Shown: positions 1-8,642, counted from the stretch's first letter. The stretch: DNA of 21,629 nucleotides from an uncultured Flavihumibacter sp. (GCA_946482545.1 CAMLRX010000082.1:1-21629); one strand, 5' to 3'. Translations and numbers: made by a program. Notes: generated by a model not told the origin, from the sequence alone.

Positions 1-784
1 ATGCCCTTGCGAAAGGTGCGCCGGGGTTCTTCACAAACTGAGTGGTGAGGTCGATCCATGCTGCGCCGGAAACGGGTTGGTAGGTCGCGAATGGTGTATA
101 GAACGTATCGATGGCGTTTTTCGCGGGCAGGAAGAATGTTCTGAAAATCACTTCTGAACCGTACTTATGGTTTGCCAGTACTGTATCCGATTCTGTGTTG
201 GGCAACAGCAGCGGCACACGGATGGAGGCGCTGTCGCCATTGGTGGTAAGGTAACGGATTTCTGTAAGGATGGCTTTGGTAGCGGTATCCATACCTCCGA
301 GGTTTACGACCGTTTCAAGGTCGGCATTCAGCCAACTGTCTTTGATGCCCCTGTTGTTGAGGGATTCCTGGAACCGGGTTCCGAAGGAGGCCACGTTTCC
401 ATAGAATGAAACGGATTTGTTACCGGCATCATCAAAAGTCACGAATTCAAAAGATTGTTCACCCTCCGGCACATTGGGGATGACCCTGTACACAGCGGTT
501 CCCAGTTCTGACGCCTTCAATGGGAAGGTGGCTGAGTCGGCCCTGGCGCCCCAGTAAACGCGGAACATAGAAACGCGTGGGTCGTTTGTGAGAAATGCGG
601 TGAAGCCCACCCTGTTTTTCCCGGGAAACATGTGCACACTGTCTATTTTACCGGTGTACACGATTTCTCCGTTGGGAACATATTTTTCTTTGTACTCATC
701 CATTTTGGAACAGGATACTGTTGCGGCGATCAGTGCGCCGGCGAACAGTGCTTTCCGGAGTAGTTTTGATATACCTGGTTTCAT
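1..784 (-). CDS. DUF4998-type SusCD-associated lipoprotein, C-terminus cut by window edge
   Basis: The frame opens at an ATG at 784 and is open for 261 codons to the left edge, so the C-terminus is missing. Residues 1-25 form a lipoprotein signal (basic MKPGISKLLRK, hydrophobic core, lipobox ending VSC at Cys25 followed by SKMDEYKEKY), so it is probably anchored in the outer membrane. The text after the Cys (KYVPNGEIVYTGKIDSV, then a beta-rich stretch with FRVYWG and PEGEQSFEFVTFDDAGNKS) resembles the DUF4998 lipoproteins that follow DUF5000 lipoproteins in Bacteroidota glycan loci. It begins 26 bp after the stop of the DUF5000-type gene and is very likely co-transcribed with it. The likely role is a surface glycan-binding or accessory protein of the SusCD complex. 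The family call is from memory of the family pattern; ligand and full length cannot be seen. Confidence 0.8.
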   Translation of the reverse strand, partial: MKPGISKLLRKALFAGALIAATVSCSKMDEYKEKYVPNGEIVYTGKIDSVHMFPGKNRVGFTAFLTNDPRVSMFRVYWGARADSATFPLKASELGTAVYRVIPNVPEGEQSFEFVTFDDAGNKSVSFYGNVASFGTRFQESLNNRGIKDSWLNADLETVVNLGGMDTATKAILTEIRYLTTNGDSASIRVPLLLPNTESDTVLANHKYGSEVIFRTFFLPAKNAIDTFYTPFATYQPVSGAAWIDLTTQFVKNPGAPFARA

Positions 785-810
785 CTGTTGTTTTTTGTGT
801 GATTACCAAA

Positions 811-2007
811 TTAGCGGGGGTCGCCGTACACCTGTACTTCACCCAGCGCCATGAAATAGGACCCGGCCCAGTTTTGCAGACACCTGATGCGGATGTACCG
901 CATTTTAGGCACATCGGAACGAAGGTCCCAGTTGAGTCCTGCGAAGCCGATGGTTCTGTCTTCGTTGGTGGATTGGCCGTAAGGAAGTCCGGAAGGTTTG
1001 ATCTGCTCGCATTCCGCCAGCAGGGTCCAGTTGTTGAAACTGCCGTCCAGCGGAGGGTTGGCGCTACCCCATATCTCGAACCTTCTTGGGTTGCCGCCGT
1101 AGAAGAAGGCGCGTCCTGAGTTCAGGTATTCGGGATAATCCCAGATCATGATGCGGCTGAGTTGTGCGGGACGCCCGATATCGAAAGTGATCACGGATGG
1201 TTTTCCCTGGTCGGTGGTGATGTTCACGCCGGGCCATACTTCTGTGTTTCCATCCCAGAGATTGGCCACCCTGTTGGAAGCCCAGGCGGAAGGGGAGTCG
1301 CCCGGGAGCGCGTATTCACGGTATCCGCTTTTTGCTATTGGTGTTTCATAGAATGGGGTGAGCGTGGTAAACAACGTGTCGGTTATATTCATAAACCTGT
1401 CTCTCACGTAAACCGCGAGTTTTTTGGGAATGGTGTCCATTCCCCTGATGGCGGCGTTGATGCTGTCGAGGGAAGTGTATACACCGGAGAAGGGGAACCA
1501 TTGGCCAACGGAATCCACCATCACTTCAATGGCCAGGTTGTATTTGGAAGGGTTCTTCGATTTGATCCTGATTCCTGCGAAATCGGGCAGTACTTCCATA
1601 TTGCGGAACACGCCCCAGATTGGGTTTTCGAGTGGTTTCACTTTAACTGTAACGGGTTCTGAAGCTACTTCCGCCTTGTTTACGACATACAGTTTAATAT
1701 CGTGTTCAAGGGTGTCTCCAAATCCATCGGCCACCAGTGATTTTTCGTAGATACTTGCTTTCACTTCGCGCATTCTTCCGCCACCAATGTCATATACAGC
1801 TTTTACATAAGCGATATCCGGTATGTTTGGGACTGTATAACTGATCACGGCTTTTGCGCTGTCGTTGGTAACAGCCACACTGGTTACAATGCCGGGCGTG
1901 CCGCTACTGGGCGTGAGCGGGTCGTTGAAGGCGTCTTTTTTCGCACATGCTGCCAGGATGCTGAGCGAGCAAACGGCGAAGGCGGGAAATATTGTTCGTA
2001 AGTTCAT
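811..2007 (-). CDS. DUF4959/DUF5126/DUF5000-type surface lipoprotein (F5/8C-like C-terminus)
   Basis: This is a 398-residue lipoprotein: signal peptide 1-20 and lipobox SILAAC with Cys21. Residues about 25-125 fit a DUF4959-like beta domain (AVTNDSAKAVISYTVP, then IAYVKAVYDIGGGRMREVKA). About 126-230 fits DUF5126 (NPIWGVFRNMEVLPDFAGIR, then VYVRDRFMNITDT). About 240-398 looks like a discoidin/F5-8C or DUF5000 carbohydrate-binding domain (NLWDGNTEVWPG, PSVITFDIGRPAQLSRI, FEIWGS, MRYIRIRCLQNW, ending ALGEVQVYGD). Proteins of this layout follow susD in many Bacteroidota loci and are presumed surface glycan-binding proteins. It sits 27 bp downstream of susD and 26 bp upstream of the DUF4998-type gene, consistent with one operon read from the susC promoter. 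The glycan bound is not readable from the sequence. Confidence 0.85.
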   Translation of the reverse strand: MNLRTIFPAFAVCSLSILAACAKKDAFNDPLTPSSGTPGIVTSVAVTNDSAKAVISYTVPNIPDIAYVKAVYDIGGGRMREVKASIYEKSLVADGFGDTLEHDIKLYVVNKAEVASEPVTVKVKPLENPIWGVFRNMEVLPDFAGIRIKSKNPSKYNLAIEVMVDSVGQWFPFSGVYTSLDSINAAIRGMDTIPKKLAVYVRDRFMNITDTLFTTLTPFYETPIAKSGYREYALPGDSPSAWASNRVANLWDGNTEVWPGVNITTDQGKPSVITFDIGRPAQLSRIMIWDYPEYLNSGRAFFYGGNPRRFEIWGSANPPLDGSFNNWTLLAECEQIKPSGLPYGQSTNEDRTIGFAGLNWDLRSDVPKMRYIRIRCLQNWAGSYFMALGEVQVYGDPR

Positions 2008-2034
2008 GTTTCGGTTATTTACTGTTGAAGGAGA

Positions 2035-3957
2035 TTACCATCCGGGATTCTGTACCAGGTTGGGGTTCACGGAAAGGTTGTAAAGTTTGATGGGCCACAG
2101 GTAATCGCGCGGGGATACGAAACGCTGTTGGTAGATGGTTCTTACCTGGTAGTAAGTATCATCCGTTGTGCCGGTAACGGTCCATCCTTTTACGGGTTGG
2201 TTCATTTCAAAAGCGGCATCTTTCCAGCGGCGCAGGTCCCAGAAACGGCTTCCTTCAAAGGCCATTTCAATCGCTCTTTCACGTTTGATGATTTCTCTTC
2301 TTCCGGTTTTGTTCGTGTATTTATTCGGGTTAGTGGAATATTGGCTCCAGGCTTCCTGTACGGAAGGGATACCCGCTCTTTCCCTTACTTTATTCAGGAG
2401 TGCACAAACTTCTTCCTGTGCGCCATCTGCTTCATTCAGTGCTTCTGCGTAAAGGAGGTAGAGGTCGGCAAGTCTTACTTCGGGCCATTCGTAAGAGCGG
2501 ATGGTTATACCATTGTCGCTGAAGCTGAAGTTCCAGTCTACCAGTTTCTTAATGAAGTAACCTGTTTGGTTGATACCGCCGCCAATATCGCTTCCGCCAT
2601 ACTGATTGGCTTTTCCACGCATTACATACGTGCCGGAGTCAGAGTTGGTGGGGCTGCTGTACAGGTACCAGGTGCCGCCATCGAAACCTAGGTCTGCATA
2701 GAAGCGCGGTTCACGGTCGAAGTTGAGCCTGGCAGTTTTGTAAGCCGGTTCGATAAGGTATCTTTCACTGTCTACTGCTGTTCTGAGTTGGTACCTGTCT
2801 TCATAATCAAGGGTTTTGTCTTCGCTGATGGGTACACCATTTTTTGTGTAGAACATTTCAGCCATTTTCATGGTGGCGCTGAACATGGCCCTCATGCTGG
2901 TATTGGACGCTGCATTGGAAGCGATTCTTCCCATACAGGTCTGTTGCAGCCTGCTGGCGAGCCTGCTTGAATTGCCCCATACTTTTTCGGTGTTCCACCT
3001 GTCGCAGATGGCCTGGCGTATACTAAGCTGGGTTATGGTTTGCTGTGATAATTTGAATGATGTGGGCGGGAATTTATACAATGCGAATCCCTGAAGTTCG
3101 GCTTCCTGCACCGCATCTTTACAGGCTTCAGCGGCTTTCACCCATTTTTGCTGGTCGTATTCGTTGTTGTACAGTGCCGTTCCATCGTGGTTCTTTGAAG
3201 CAGCGAGGTCGGGGTTGCCATTGAACAACGGGCTGGCTGCCAGAACAAGTACACGGGCTTTGATGGCTTTCGCGATGGGAAGGGTGATTCGACCCAATTC
3301 CGTGTTGCGATCAGCGATGAATGCAGGAAGAGACGGCATAGATTCGTCCATCAACCGTACTATATAGTTAACGCAACTGTCGAATGGTACCCGGCTCACT
3401 TTTACGTCCTCCGGCTCGGCGAATACGGGGATGTTCTCATCCATCAGCGGAAACGCGCCGTACATGCGCAGCAGGAGGTAATGGTAGTAGGCTTTCAGGA
3501 ATTTTACTTCCGCCAGCCATCTTTCTCTTTCGGTTTGTGTAAGGTCCACCACTTTAGCGGGGTCAGACACATTTTCCGTGAAGATATTACACTGCCGGAT
3601 GGCCTGGAAAGTGTTCACGCCATAACGGGAACCATCCCAGTAATTCACGTGCGGTTCGGTCACGTTCTGAAATCCTCTTCCAATGCTCCAGCTCCATATT
3701 TCCGTATCAAATTCGCGGTACTCGGAGGGGAACCATATTTCGTCACCCCCAAGGAAGCCTACGTTGCCCTGTGGATCAGCATTGTTGGGAAGGTAGGAAT
3801 AGCAGGTGGTCAGGTATTTGAGCGCCTGCGTGCGAAGCGAGAATGCGTGGTCTATCGTAGGGACGTTGTCCGGAACGATATCCATGTATTTCTTGCACGA
3901 GGTGAACGCGAGGATCGTGCAGATGGATGCGATTAATATATTTTTTCCTTTGAACAT
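2035..3957 (-). CDS. SusD/RagB-family nutrient-binding outer-membrane lipoprotein
   Basis: This is a 640-residue SusD-like lipoprotein that caps the SusC transporter and captures oligosaccharide at the cell surface. The ATG at 3957 is preferred. It gives a clean signal (MFKGKNILIASICTILAFTSC, lipidated Cys21, then KKYMDIVPDN) and a 10-bp gap after the susC stop. The longer alternative uses GTG at 4002, overlaps susC by 35 bp, and would put 15 odd residues before the signal. The N-terminal TPR-like half shows LTTCYSYLPN and WLAEVKFLKAYYHYLLLRMYG. The C-terminal SusD hallmark region shows VRLADLYLLYAEALNEA, LLNKVRERAGIP and IKRERAIEMAFEGSRFWDLRRW, and the protein ends NLVQNPGW. Length is in the upper normal range for the family. 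Ligand specificity cannot be inferred from sequence alone. Confidence 0.97.
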   Translation of the reverse strand: MFKGKNILIASICTILAFTSCKKYMDIVPDNVPTIDHAFSLRTQALKYLTTCYSYLPNNADPQGNVGFLGGDEIWFPSEYREFDTEIWSWSIGRGFQNVTEPHVNYWDGSRYGVNTFQAIRQCNIFTENVSDPAKVVDLTQTERERWLAEVKFLKAYYHYLLLRMYGAFPLMDENIPVFAEPEDVKVSRVPFDSCVNYIVRLMDESMPSLPAFIADRNTELGRITLPIAKAIKARVLVLAASPLFNGNPDLAASKNHDGTALYNNEYDQQKWVKAAEACKDAVQEAELQGFALYKFPPTSFKLSQQTITQLSIRQAICDRWNTEKVWGNSSRLASRLQQTCMGRIASNAASNTSMRAMFSATMKMAEMFYTKNGVPISEDKTLDYEDRYQLRTAVDSERYLIEPAYKTARLNFDREPRFYADLGFDGGTWYLYSSPTNSDSGTYVMRGKANQYGGSDIGGGINQTGYFIKKLVDWNFSFSDNGITIRSYEWPEVRLADLYLLYAEALNEADGAQEEVCALLNKVRERAGIPSVQEAWSQYSTNPNKYTNKTGRREIIKRERAIEMAFEGSRFWDLRRWKDAAFEMNQPVKGWTVTGTTDDTYYQVRTIYQQRFVSPRDYLWPIKLYNLSVNPNLVQNPGW

Positions 3958-3967
3958 TACAGTTGAT

Positions 3968-6900
3968 TTAGAGATTGAAGTTGATACCGGCGTTGAATAC
4001 ACGCTGAACAGGGTAACCTAAGCCGTTGCCGCCCATTTCAGGATCCCACATATCGAAAGCGCTCCATACATGAAGGTTACTTCCATTGATGTAAATTCTG
4101 GTGGTTTTGAATTTGATCTTATTCAACAGGCGCGTGGGGATGGAATAACCGAATTCCATATTTTTCAACCGGAGGAAAGAGCCATCTCTCATCCACCAGG
4201 TGGAGGTAAGGTTGTTGTTGTCGATGAACTGGTTGCTGAGTCTTGGCCAGAAAGCATAACTGTTCCTGTTGTCTTCACTCCAGTGGTTTTCAGCAATTGC
4301 CGTGAGCAGCCCGTTCTGCGAACCTCCGTTCCTTACGAAGGGAGAGATGTTCTGCGGGTTGATGAAGAAAGAAGATCTTGCAGAACCCTGGAACATAATG
4401 CTGAAATCGAAGTTGCCGTAACCTGCTGAGCCACCGAAGCCGTAGATGACCTCCGGGGTAGTGGGCAAGCCGATCGGAACCACGTCGTTACTGGTAATTC
4501 TGCCGTCGCCATCCACATCATGGTATTTGATGTCGCCACCCATTACATTCTCATAAGGTGTTCTTGGCGTATTCAGCACTTCCTTTTCATCGTAAAAAAG
4601 GCGCTCGGCGATATAGCCATATACCTGTCCGATCCTGGAACCCTGCCTGTATAGGTTAGACAATGCGTCACCGTAATCTGGTTCATCATACATCGTAATT
4701 TTTCCCGTGGCGTAAGTAAGGTTAGCCCTGCCTTCCACCCATACTTTCTTGTTGATGGTTTTGTTGTAGTTCAGCAAAAGGTCAACACCTTTCACTTCTG
4801 TTTTACCTACGTTAGCTGAAACGCCGGCCTGGAGACCCATGGTGGACGGAATATAAGAGCGGGGCATCAGGATTTGTGAACGTTTGTTTTTGTAAGCATC
4901 CACTGTGAAGGTGAGCGCGTTCATGATGGTGAGGTCCATGCCCACGTTCAGTTGTTTTGTTTTTTCCCAGGTAATTTCAGGGTTCGCATAGCGTTGTACT
5001 GCAATGCCGCCGGGGTTAAAGTTGTAATCCAGCCCGAATGTGTACCCGCCTGCATTCATGTTCACCATCGACATATAGAAAAACCTGTCGTTCGCATTAC
5101 CAATCTGGTCGTTACCCACCAGGCCATAAGTTCCTCTCAGTTTGAGGTTGGTAACTTTGTCGGCGAACCTGTCGAAGAATTTTTCGTTGGATACGTTCCA
5201 TGCCAGGCCTATGGAGGGGAAGAAACCAAACCTGCTGGACGCTTTATCGAATTTTTCAGAACCGTTGTAGCCGAAATCAAATTCAGCGAGGTAGCGCCTG
5301 TCGTAACCATAAGTAAACCGTCCGGATACGCCGAGGTTCCTGGCGGGCAGACTGGCTTCCAGTGTGGAAGCATTGCCTGTAAGGTAATTCCGCATCGTAC
5401 CGATTACCATACCCGAAAGTTCATGAACATCGTTCAGCGTTCTGTTGTAGTTTAGTGCCGCTTCCGTATAGAATATGCTGTTCACCATTTTGTACCCTTC
5501 GGAGTAACCCAGAAATTCTGTACCCACGGGGTTAATTGTATTCTGTCCACCGCCATTCAGTACATTCAATGCGTCAATGTTCCGGTCGTCGTAGGAAACT
5601 GCTTTGTAATAGAATGGGGTGTAGCTGCGTTGCATATCAAAATAGCCATATCTCCTGGTGTACGTCATCACCCGTCCTGAAAGTCCTGGCGTAATGGCGC
5701 CCATATCCTGTTTCAGTTCTACCTGTACCTGTAACGTGGAAGCATTGCTTTGTGCGAAGCCCGACATCATATTGGCGTAAGGGTTACTGTACATGGTAGG
5801 CGTGGAAAGCCCCGGGATGGTGCTGTTACCAAAAAGCGGGTGTTTGATGTGCGGCAGGTATGCCTGCGGATAGATGGCAGGGAACATTACGGGGTTTGAC
5901 CAGATCGCCTGGTTGAATACACGCTGCCCGCCACTGCCCATAGTACCATCGCTTCTGCGGTCGCCAATCGGTCCGTTGTAGTCATCGAACTGTCCGTACA
6001 TCCTGAGTGCGGCGGATGTGGTATTCGTGACTTTAAGGTCAATATTTGAACGGACGGAATAATTCTTTAACTGGATGTTATTGCTGAAGCCATTCAGTTT
6101 ATTTTCTTTCAGCAATCCATTGTCCACATTATATGTTCCTGCGATGTAATAACGTGCTTTTTCTGAGCCGCCGGAAACACCGAAGTTGAAACGCTGGTTG
6201 ATGGTGTAATCATCGATCAGCATGTCGATCCAGTTGTTGTTGGGATACAGCAAAGGATTGTCGCCAGCAGTGGTACGGTTGATCTTGGTTTGTGAATAGG
6301 GTGCTCCGCCAGGTGAGTTCCTGGTGAGCGCGGCCTGATTGGCCATATTCATATAGGTAATATTGTCCGTAAGCTGGAAATTCCTTGTATTGGTGGAAAG
6401 AGAATTTTCAAACCTTCCGGTGAAGGAGGTAGCACCTGCTTTACCTGTTTTGGTCGTAATAATCAACACGCCGTTTGCCCCTCTTGCTCCGTATACTGCT
6501 GCCGCAGTGGCATCTTTCAGTACGGAGAACGAAGCAATATCATCTGGCTGCAAGCGGGCCAGGTCGTTATTGGTGGATTCAATACCATCAATCAGGATCA
6601 GCGGGTCTACTTTTCCCGCACCGAAAGAACCCAGTCCACGGATGAAGAAAGACGCATTGTCCGATCCCGGTTCTCCGCTCCGCTGATAAGCGATAACACC
6701 GGAAACCCTTCCCGCCAGCATATTGGTCAGGTTACTGGTTGGGCCTTTCAATTCTTTGGGGTCAACGGAAGTAATGGAGCTTACAAGGCTGGTTTTTTTC
6801 TGTGTACCGAAACCCACACTTACCACCACATTGTCCATCGCCTGGAAATCGGTGGTCATTTTTACATCAATCTTGTCGTTACCTTCAATGGGTTGCTCTA

Positions 6901-7168
6901 AAGTCTGGTAGCCCACGCTGGTAAAAACAAGGATGCCGTTAGCAGGGGCTTTGATGGAGTAAACTCCTCCGGGGCCTGAAACAGCTACCCTTCCTGGATT
7001 CGCTTTAACGGTAATGGTAACGCCTTCCAGTGCGGAAGAATCACTCCGCACCTTACCCGTTACCGTAATTTCGGTTTGTGCCGAAGTGGTAAGGTTTGCC
7101 AGAAACAGGAATAGGAGGAAGAAGAAACCTTGCTTCCCCAACTTTCCCGGTTGTCGTTTTTGGGTCAT
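3968..7168 (-). CDS. SusC/RagA-family TonB-dependent outer-membrane transporter
   Basis: This is a 1066-residue TonB-dependent channel that imports oligosaccharides with its SusD partner. Residues 1-30 are a signal peptide (cleavage near TTSA-QTE). About 35-105 is a carboxypeptidase-regulatory-like domain (VTGKVRSDSSALEGVTITVK to VFTSVGYQTLEQP). A TonB-box-like stretch follows near 112-121 (DNVVVSVGFG). The plug, about 125-240, carries the SusC signatures FFIRG (174-178), LILIDGIE (190-197), FSVLKDATAAAVYGARGANGVLIITTK. The rest is a 22-strand-type barrel ending in the aromatic-rich tail NAGINFNL. It has no N-terminal sigma-regulator (STN) domain, which fits control by the nearby HTCS rather than by an ECF sigma/anti-sigma pair. 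It is first in its operon: the 152 bp upstream contain the shared operator-like element at 7256-7297 and the GCATTTTGC box at 7230-7238. Confidence 0.97.
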   Translation of the reverse strand: MTQKRQPGKLGKQGFFFLLFLFLANLTTSAQTEITVTGKVRSDSSALEGVTITVKANPGRVAVSGPGGVYSIKAPANGILVFTSVGYQTLEQPIEGNDKIDVKMTTDFQAMDNVVVSVGFGTQKKTSLVSSITSVDPKELKGPTSNLTNMLAGRVSGVIAYQRSGEPGSDNASFFIRGLGSFGAGKVDPLILIDGIESTNNDLARLQPDDIASFSVLKDATAAAVYGARGANGVLIITTKTGKAGATSFTGRFENSLSTNTRNFQLTDNITYMNMANQAALTRNSPGGAPYSQTKINRTTAGDNPLLYPNNNWIDMLIDDYTINQRFNFGVSGGSEKARYYIAGTYNVDNGLLKENKLNGFSNNIQLKNYSVRSNIDLKVTNTTSAALRMYGQFDDYNGPIGDRRSDGTMGSGGQRVFNQAIWSNPVMFPAIYPQAYLPHIKHPLFGNSTIPGLSTPTMYSNPYANMMSGFAQSNASTLQVQVELKQDMGAITPGLSGRVMTYTRRYGYFDMQRSYTPFYYKAVSYDDRNIDALNVLNGGGQNTINPVGTEFLGYSEGYKMVNSIFYTEAALNYNRTLNDVHELSGMVIGTMRNYLTGNASTLEASLPARNLGVSGRFTYGYDRRYLAEFDFGYNGSEKFDKASSRFGFFPSIGLAWNVSNEKFFDRFADKVTNLKLRGTYGLVGNDQIGNANDRFFYMSMVNMNAGGYTFGLDYNFNPGGIAVQRYANPEITWEKTKQLNVGMDLTIMNALTFTVDAYKNKRSQILMPRSYIPSTMGLQAGVSANVGKTEVKGVDLLLNYNKTINKKVWVEGRANLTYATGKITMYDEPDYGDALSNLYRQGSRIGQVYGYIAERLFYDEKEVLNTPRTPYENVMGGDIKYHDVDGDGRITSNDVVPIGLPTTPEVIYGFGGSAGYGNFDFSIMFQGSARSSFFINPQNISPFVRNGGSQNGLLTAIAENHWSEDNRNSYAFWPRLSNQFIDNNNLTSTWWMRDGSFLRLKNMEFGYSIPTRLLNKIKFKTTRIYINGSNLHVWSAFDMWDPEMGGNGLGYPVQRVFNAGINFNL

Positions 7169-7229
7169 AAACAGTTTGTTTTGAAATGAAGTTTTTGTTT
7201 GTGTTGCAGTCGAAAAACAGTCAATGAAG

Positions 7230-7238
7230 GCAAAATGC
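7230..7238 (-). promoter_or_regulatory. Candidate -7 box of the susC promoter
   Basis: On the minus strand this reads GCATTTTGC, about 60 nt before the susC ATG. The TTTG core matches the last four bases of the Bacteroidota -7 consensus TAnnTTTG, but the TA is absent. The same nine bases lie at 8575-8583 before the peptidase-like gene, and in both places exactly 17 bp separate them from the conserved CCCCCTATGG of the operator-like element. Conserved sequence plus conserved spacing is the main support. The lack of a clear -33 TTTG suggests the promoter depends on an activator. Confidence 0.6.
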
Positions 7239-7255
7239 GTTATATACTACAGGGG

Positions 7256-7297
7256 CCATAGGGGGTAAATCGCCAAAAAGCGGGGGCAGATTGGTAA
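7256..7297 (-). promoter_or_regulatory. Candidate HTCS operator upstream of susC
   Basis: A 42-bp element matches 8601-8642 at 33 of 42 positions without gaps. It contains two five-base C-runs on the minus strand (7282-7286 and 7261-7265) whose starts are 21 bp apart, about two helical turns. Flanks are similar: AATCTG before the first run and GATTTA before the second, the latter followed by TATGG. Tandem same-orientation half-sites two turns apart are typical of AraC-type DNA-binding domains, and the AraC-type HTCS gene lies next door. The element ends 17 bp before the candidate -7 box, so the promoter-proximal half-site lies about where a -33 element would be. That it is bound by the HTCS is inference. 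Confidence 0.65.
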
Positions 7298-7320
7298 TTC
7301 AACCTTAACATGGTCATTTC

Positions 7321-8538
7321 TCAATAGCTGCTGGGTAATCCGTCTTTTTTCATCCCCTGCATGATGAGTACATTGGTGATGTAGAGTATTTCCTGGCCGT
7401 TATCTTCGTTGGCGCCGTTGATGCCATAGGGCCAGAAATGGAGTCCATCGCCCTTGATGGCTTCGCTGGGATTGCGGGTCATGAAACGCAGCATCCTGTT
7501 CGCGTGCACCCCCTGGTAGGTACCACCCTGGATCAGTTGGTTCCAGATGTAGTGCTGTCCCACACCCACAGCGTGGGCAATTTCATGAAGTGCTGTACCG
7601 GTGCGCTGGTAACCGGCATTGGAGCCCACCCGGATATTTCCTGCAATGGTAGCATCTGCGGTGGGGACACCGGGATTGTAGTTTACCGTAAGGTGTTTGG
7701 TGATGGAAGTATAGTTGTTGTAATAAACCATTGCATCGTCGAACGCCGATTTTATCCTGGCGTAAGCTGCTTTTTCTTCATCAGTGGGGTAGGCGTTCTG
7801 GTTCAGGGTATAGGTCACATTTCCACGGGCAATGGTGGACACTGTAACGTCCGCGCCGTAAACAGTGGAGCCGTAGGTATTGGTGGCGTAGGTTCTGATG
7901 TGATAGGTAGTGGAAGGTTCCAGGTTATTGAAACGGAAGAAAAGATTTTGTTCGTTGCTGCTGGCAGCGGCTATTTTGGTGTCGGCAACGGTGGGATTGG
8001 TGTTTTTACTCAGGCAGATGCCTACTTCCCGCATGGGGATGCTTTTGGTGTCGACAATTTTACCGGCAGCGAACAGGGTGCTGGCGCCGCTGGCGAAAAT
8101 CGTGTCGGTAAACACTTCTGCCTGTGGCACATTAGTGGTGGTGAATTGAATGTCCTTGGAGTAGGAGGTGCCTTTGCTGTTGGTGGCATAACCGCGGATG
8201 AAGTAGGTTGTATTGGGCGTAAGTTGTTTCAGTTCCACGGTAAAACGGCCGTTGGTCTGGTAACTGGTGGCCGCTGTTTTGTTTTCCGTGGGTGTGGCGG
8301 TGGCACCAATAAAAATGCCGCGGTCGGAAAGTGCAGCGCCGCCATTTGAAGGTATGTTGCCATAAAATGTTGCGCTCGCAGTGGTAATGTTGCGCACACT
8401 GTCAGCACTAACGGCAGGGACGGTGAGTTCAGGCGTTACAACGGGAGGCTGTTCTTCCGGCCCCGATTTTTTGCTGCAGGCAAATACGCATGCAGCAGCA
8501 AGGGCCGCGAAGAGCGGCAGGAAAAGAAGTTTTTTCAT
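7321..8538 (-). CDS. Lipoprotein with two FN3-like domains and a zinc-metallopeptidase-like domain
   Basis: This is a 405-residue lipoprotein: signal 1-20, most likely lipidated Cys21 (VFACSKKSG; Cys17 is a second possibility), then a short Pro-rich linker. Two FN3-like repeats follow, about 45-135 and 138-235. Both show the same pattern: DRGIFIGATATPT with LTPNTTYFIRGYATNSKGT, and EVGICLSKNTNPT with LEPSTTYHIRTYATNTYGS. Residues about 240-405 form a peptidase-like domain with TALHEIAHAVGVGQH: His318, Glu319 and His322 make HExxH, Gly325 follows, and His329 is one residue later than the metzincin third ligand. A further conserved-looking HFWPYGIN holds His367. I recognise the HEIAHxxGVG/HFWPYG pattern from secreted, often lectin-linked proteins of unknown activity. 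Neither peptidase activity nor substrate is shown. Between the HTCS and susC, with the shared operator-like element upstream, it is probably co-induced with SusCD. Confidence 0.8.
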   Translation of the reverse strand: MKKLLFLPLFAALAAACVFACSKKSGPEEQPPVVTPELTVPAVSADSVRNITTASATFYGNIPSNGGAALSDRGIFIGATATPTENKTAATSYQTNGRFTVELKQLTPNTTYFIRGYATNSKGTSYSKDIQFTTTNVPQAEVFTDTIFASGASTLFAAGKIVDTKSIPMREVGICLSKNTNPTVADTKIAAASSNEQNLFFRFNNLEPSTTYHIRTYATNTYGSTVYGADVTVSTIARGNVTYTLNQNAYPTDEEKAAYARIKSAFDDAMVYYNNYTSITKHLTVNYNPGVPTADATIAGNIRVGSNAGYQRTGTALHEIAHAVGVGQHYIWNQLIQGGTYQGVHANRMLRFMTRNPSEAIKGDGLHFWPYGINGANEDNGQEILYITNVLIMQGMKKDGLPSSY

Positions 8539-8574
8539 AACTGTATGTTTTGGTCAATGGATGAATCAGCCAAT

Positions 8575-8583
8575 GCAAAATGC
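8575..8583 (-). promoter_or_regulatory. Candidate -7 box of the peptidase-like gene promoter
   Basis: Minus-strand GCATTTTGC is identical to the box at 7230-7238 before susC and lies the same 17 bp from the conserved CCCCCTATGG. It is 36 nt from the ATG at 8538, leaving a leader of about 30 nt. Only the TTTG core fits the Bacteroidota -7 consensus. Confidence 0.6.
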
Positions 8584-8600
8584 ACAGTTATGGAGCGGAA

Positions 8601-8642
8601 CCATAGGGGGTGAATGTTCAAAAAAGGGGGGCGGAATAGTAA
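8601..8642 (-). promoter_or_regulatory. Candidate HTCS operator upstream of the peptidase-like gene
   Basis: This is the second copy of the 42-bp element at 7256-7297. On the plus strand it begins CCATAGGGGGT, and its two G-runs (8606-8610 and 8626-8631) show the same 21-bp periodicity. The intervening bases differ more (GTT against CGC, AG against GC) than the G-runs and the AAT and CAAAAA blocks, which is the pattern expected of a protein-binding site rather than a recent duplication. It lies between the HTCS stop (8673) and the peptidase-like gene. Confidence 0.65.

Noticed and set aside
3958..4002. Longer SusD start at GTG 4002, overlapping susC.
   Set aside because: It would place 15 residues before a textbook lipoprotein signal; the ATG at 3957 fits the family.
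7438..8349. Long 303-residue open frame on the plus strand.
   Set aside because: It lies entirely antisense to the lipoprotein at 7321-8538, whose signal peptide, repeats and HExxH motif are clear; the Gly/Val-rich product has no family features.
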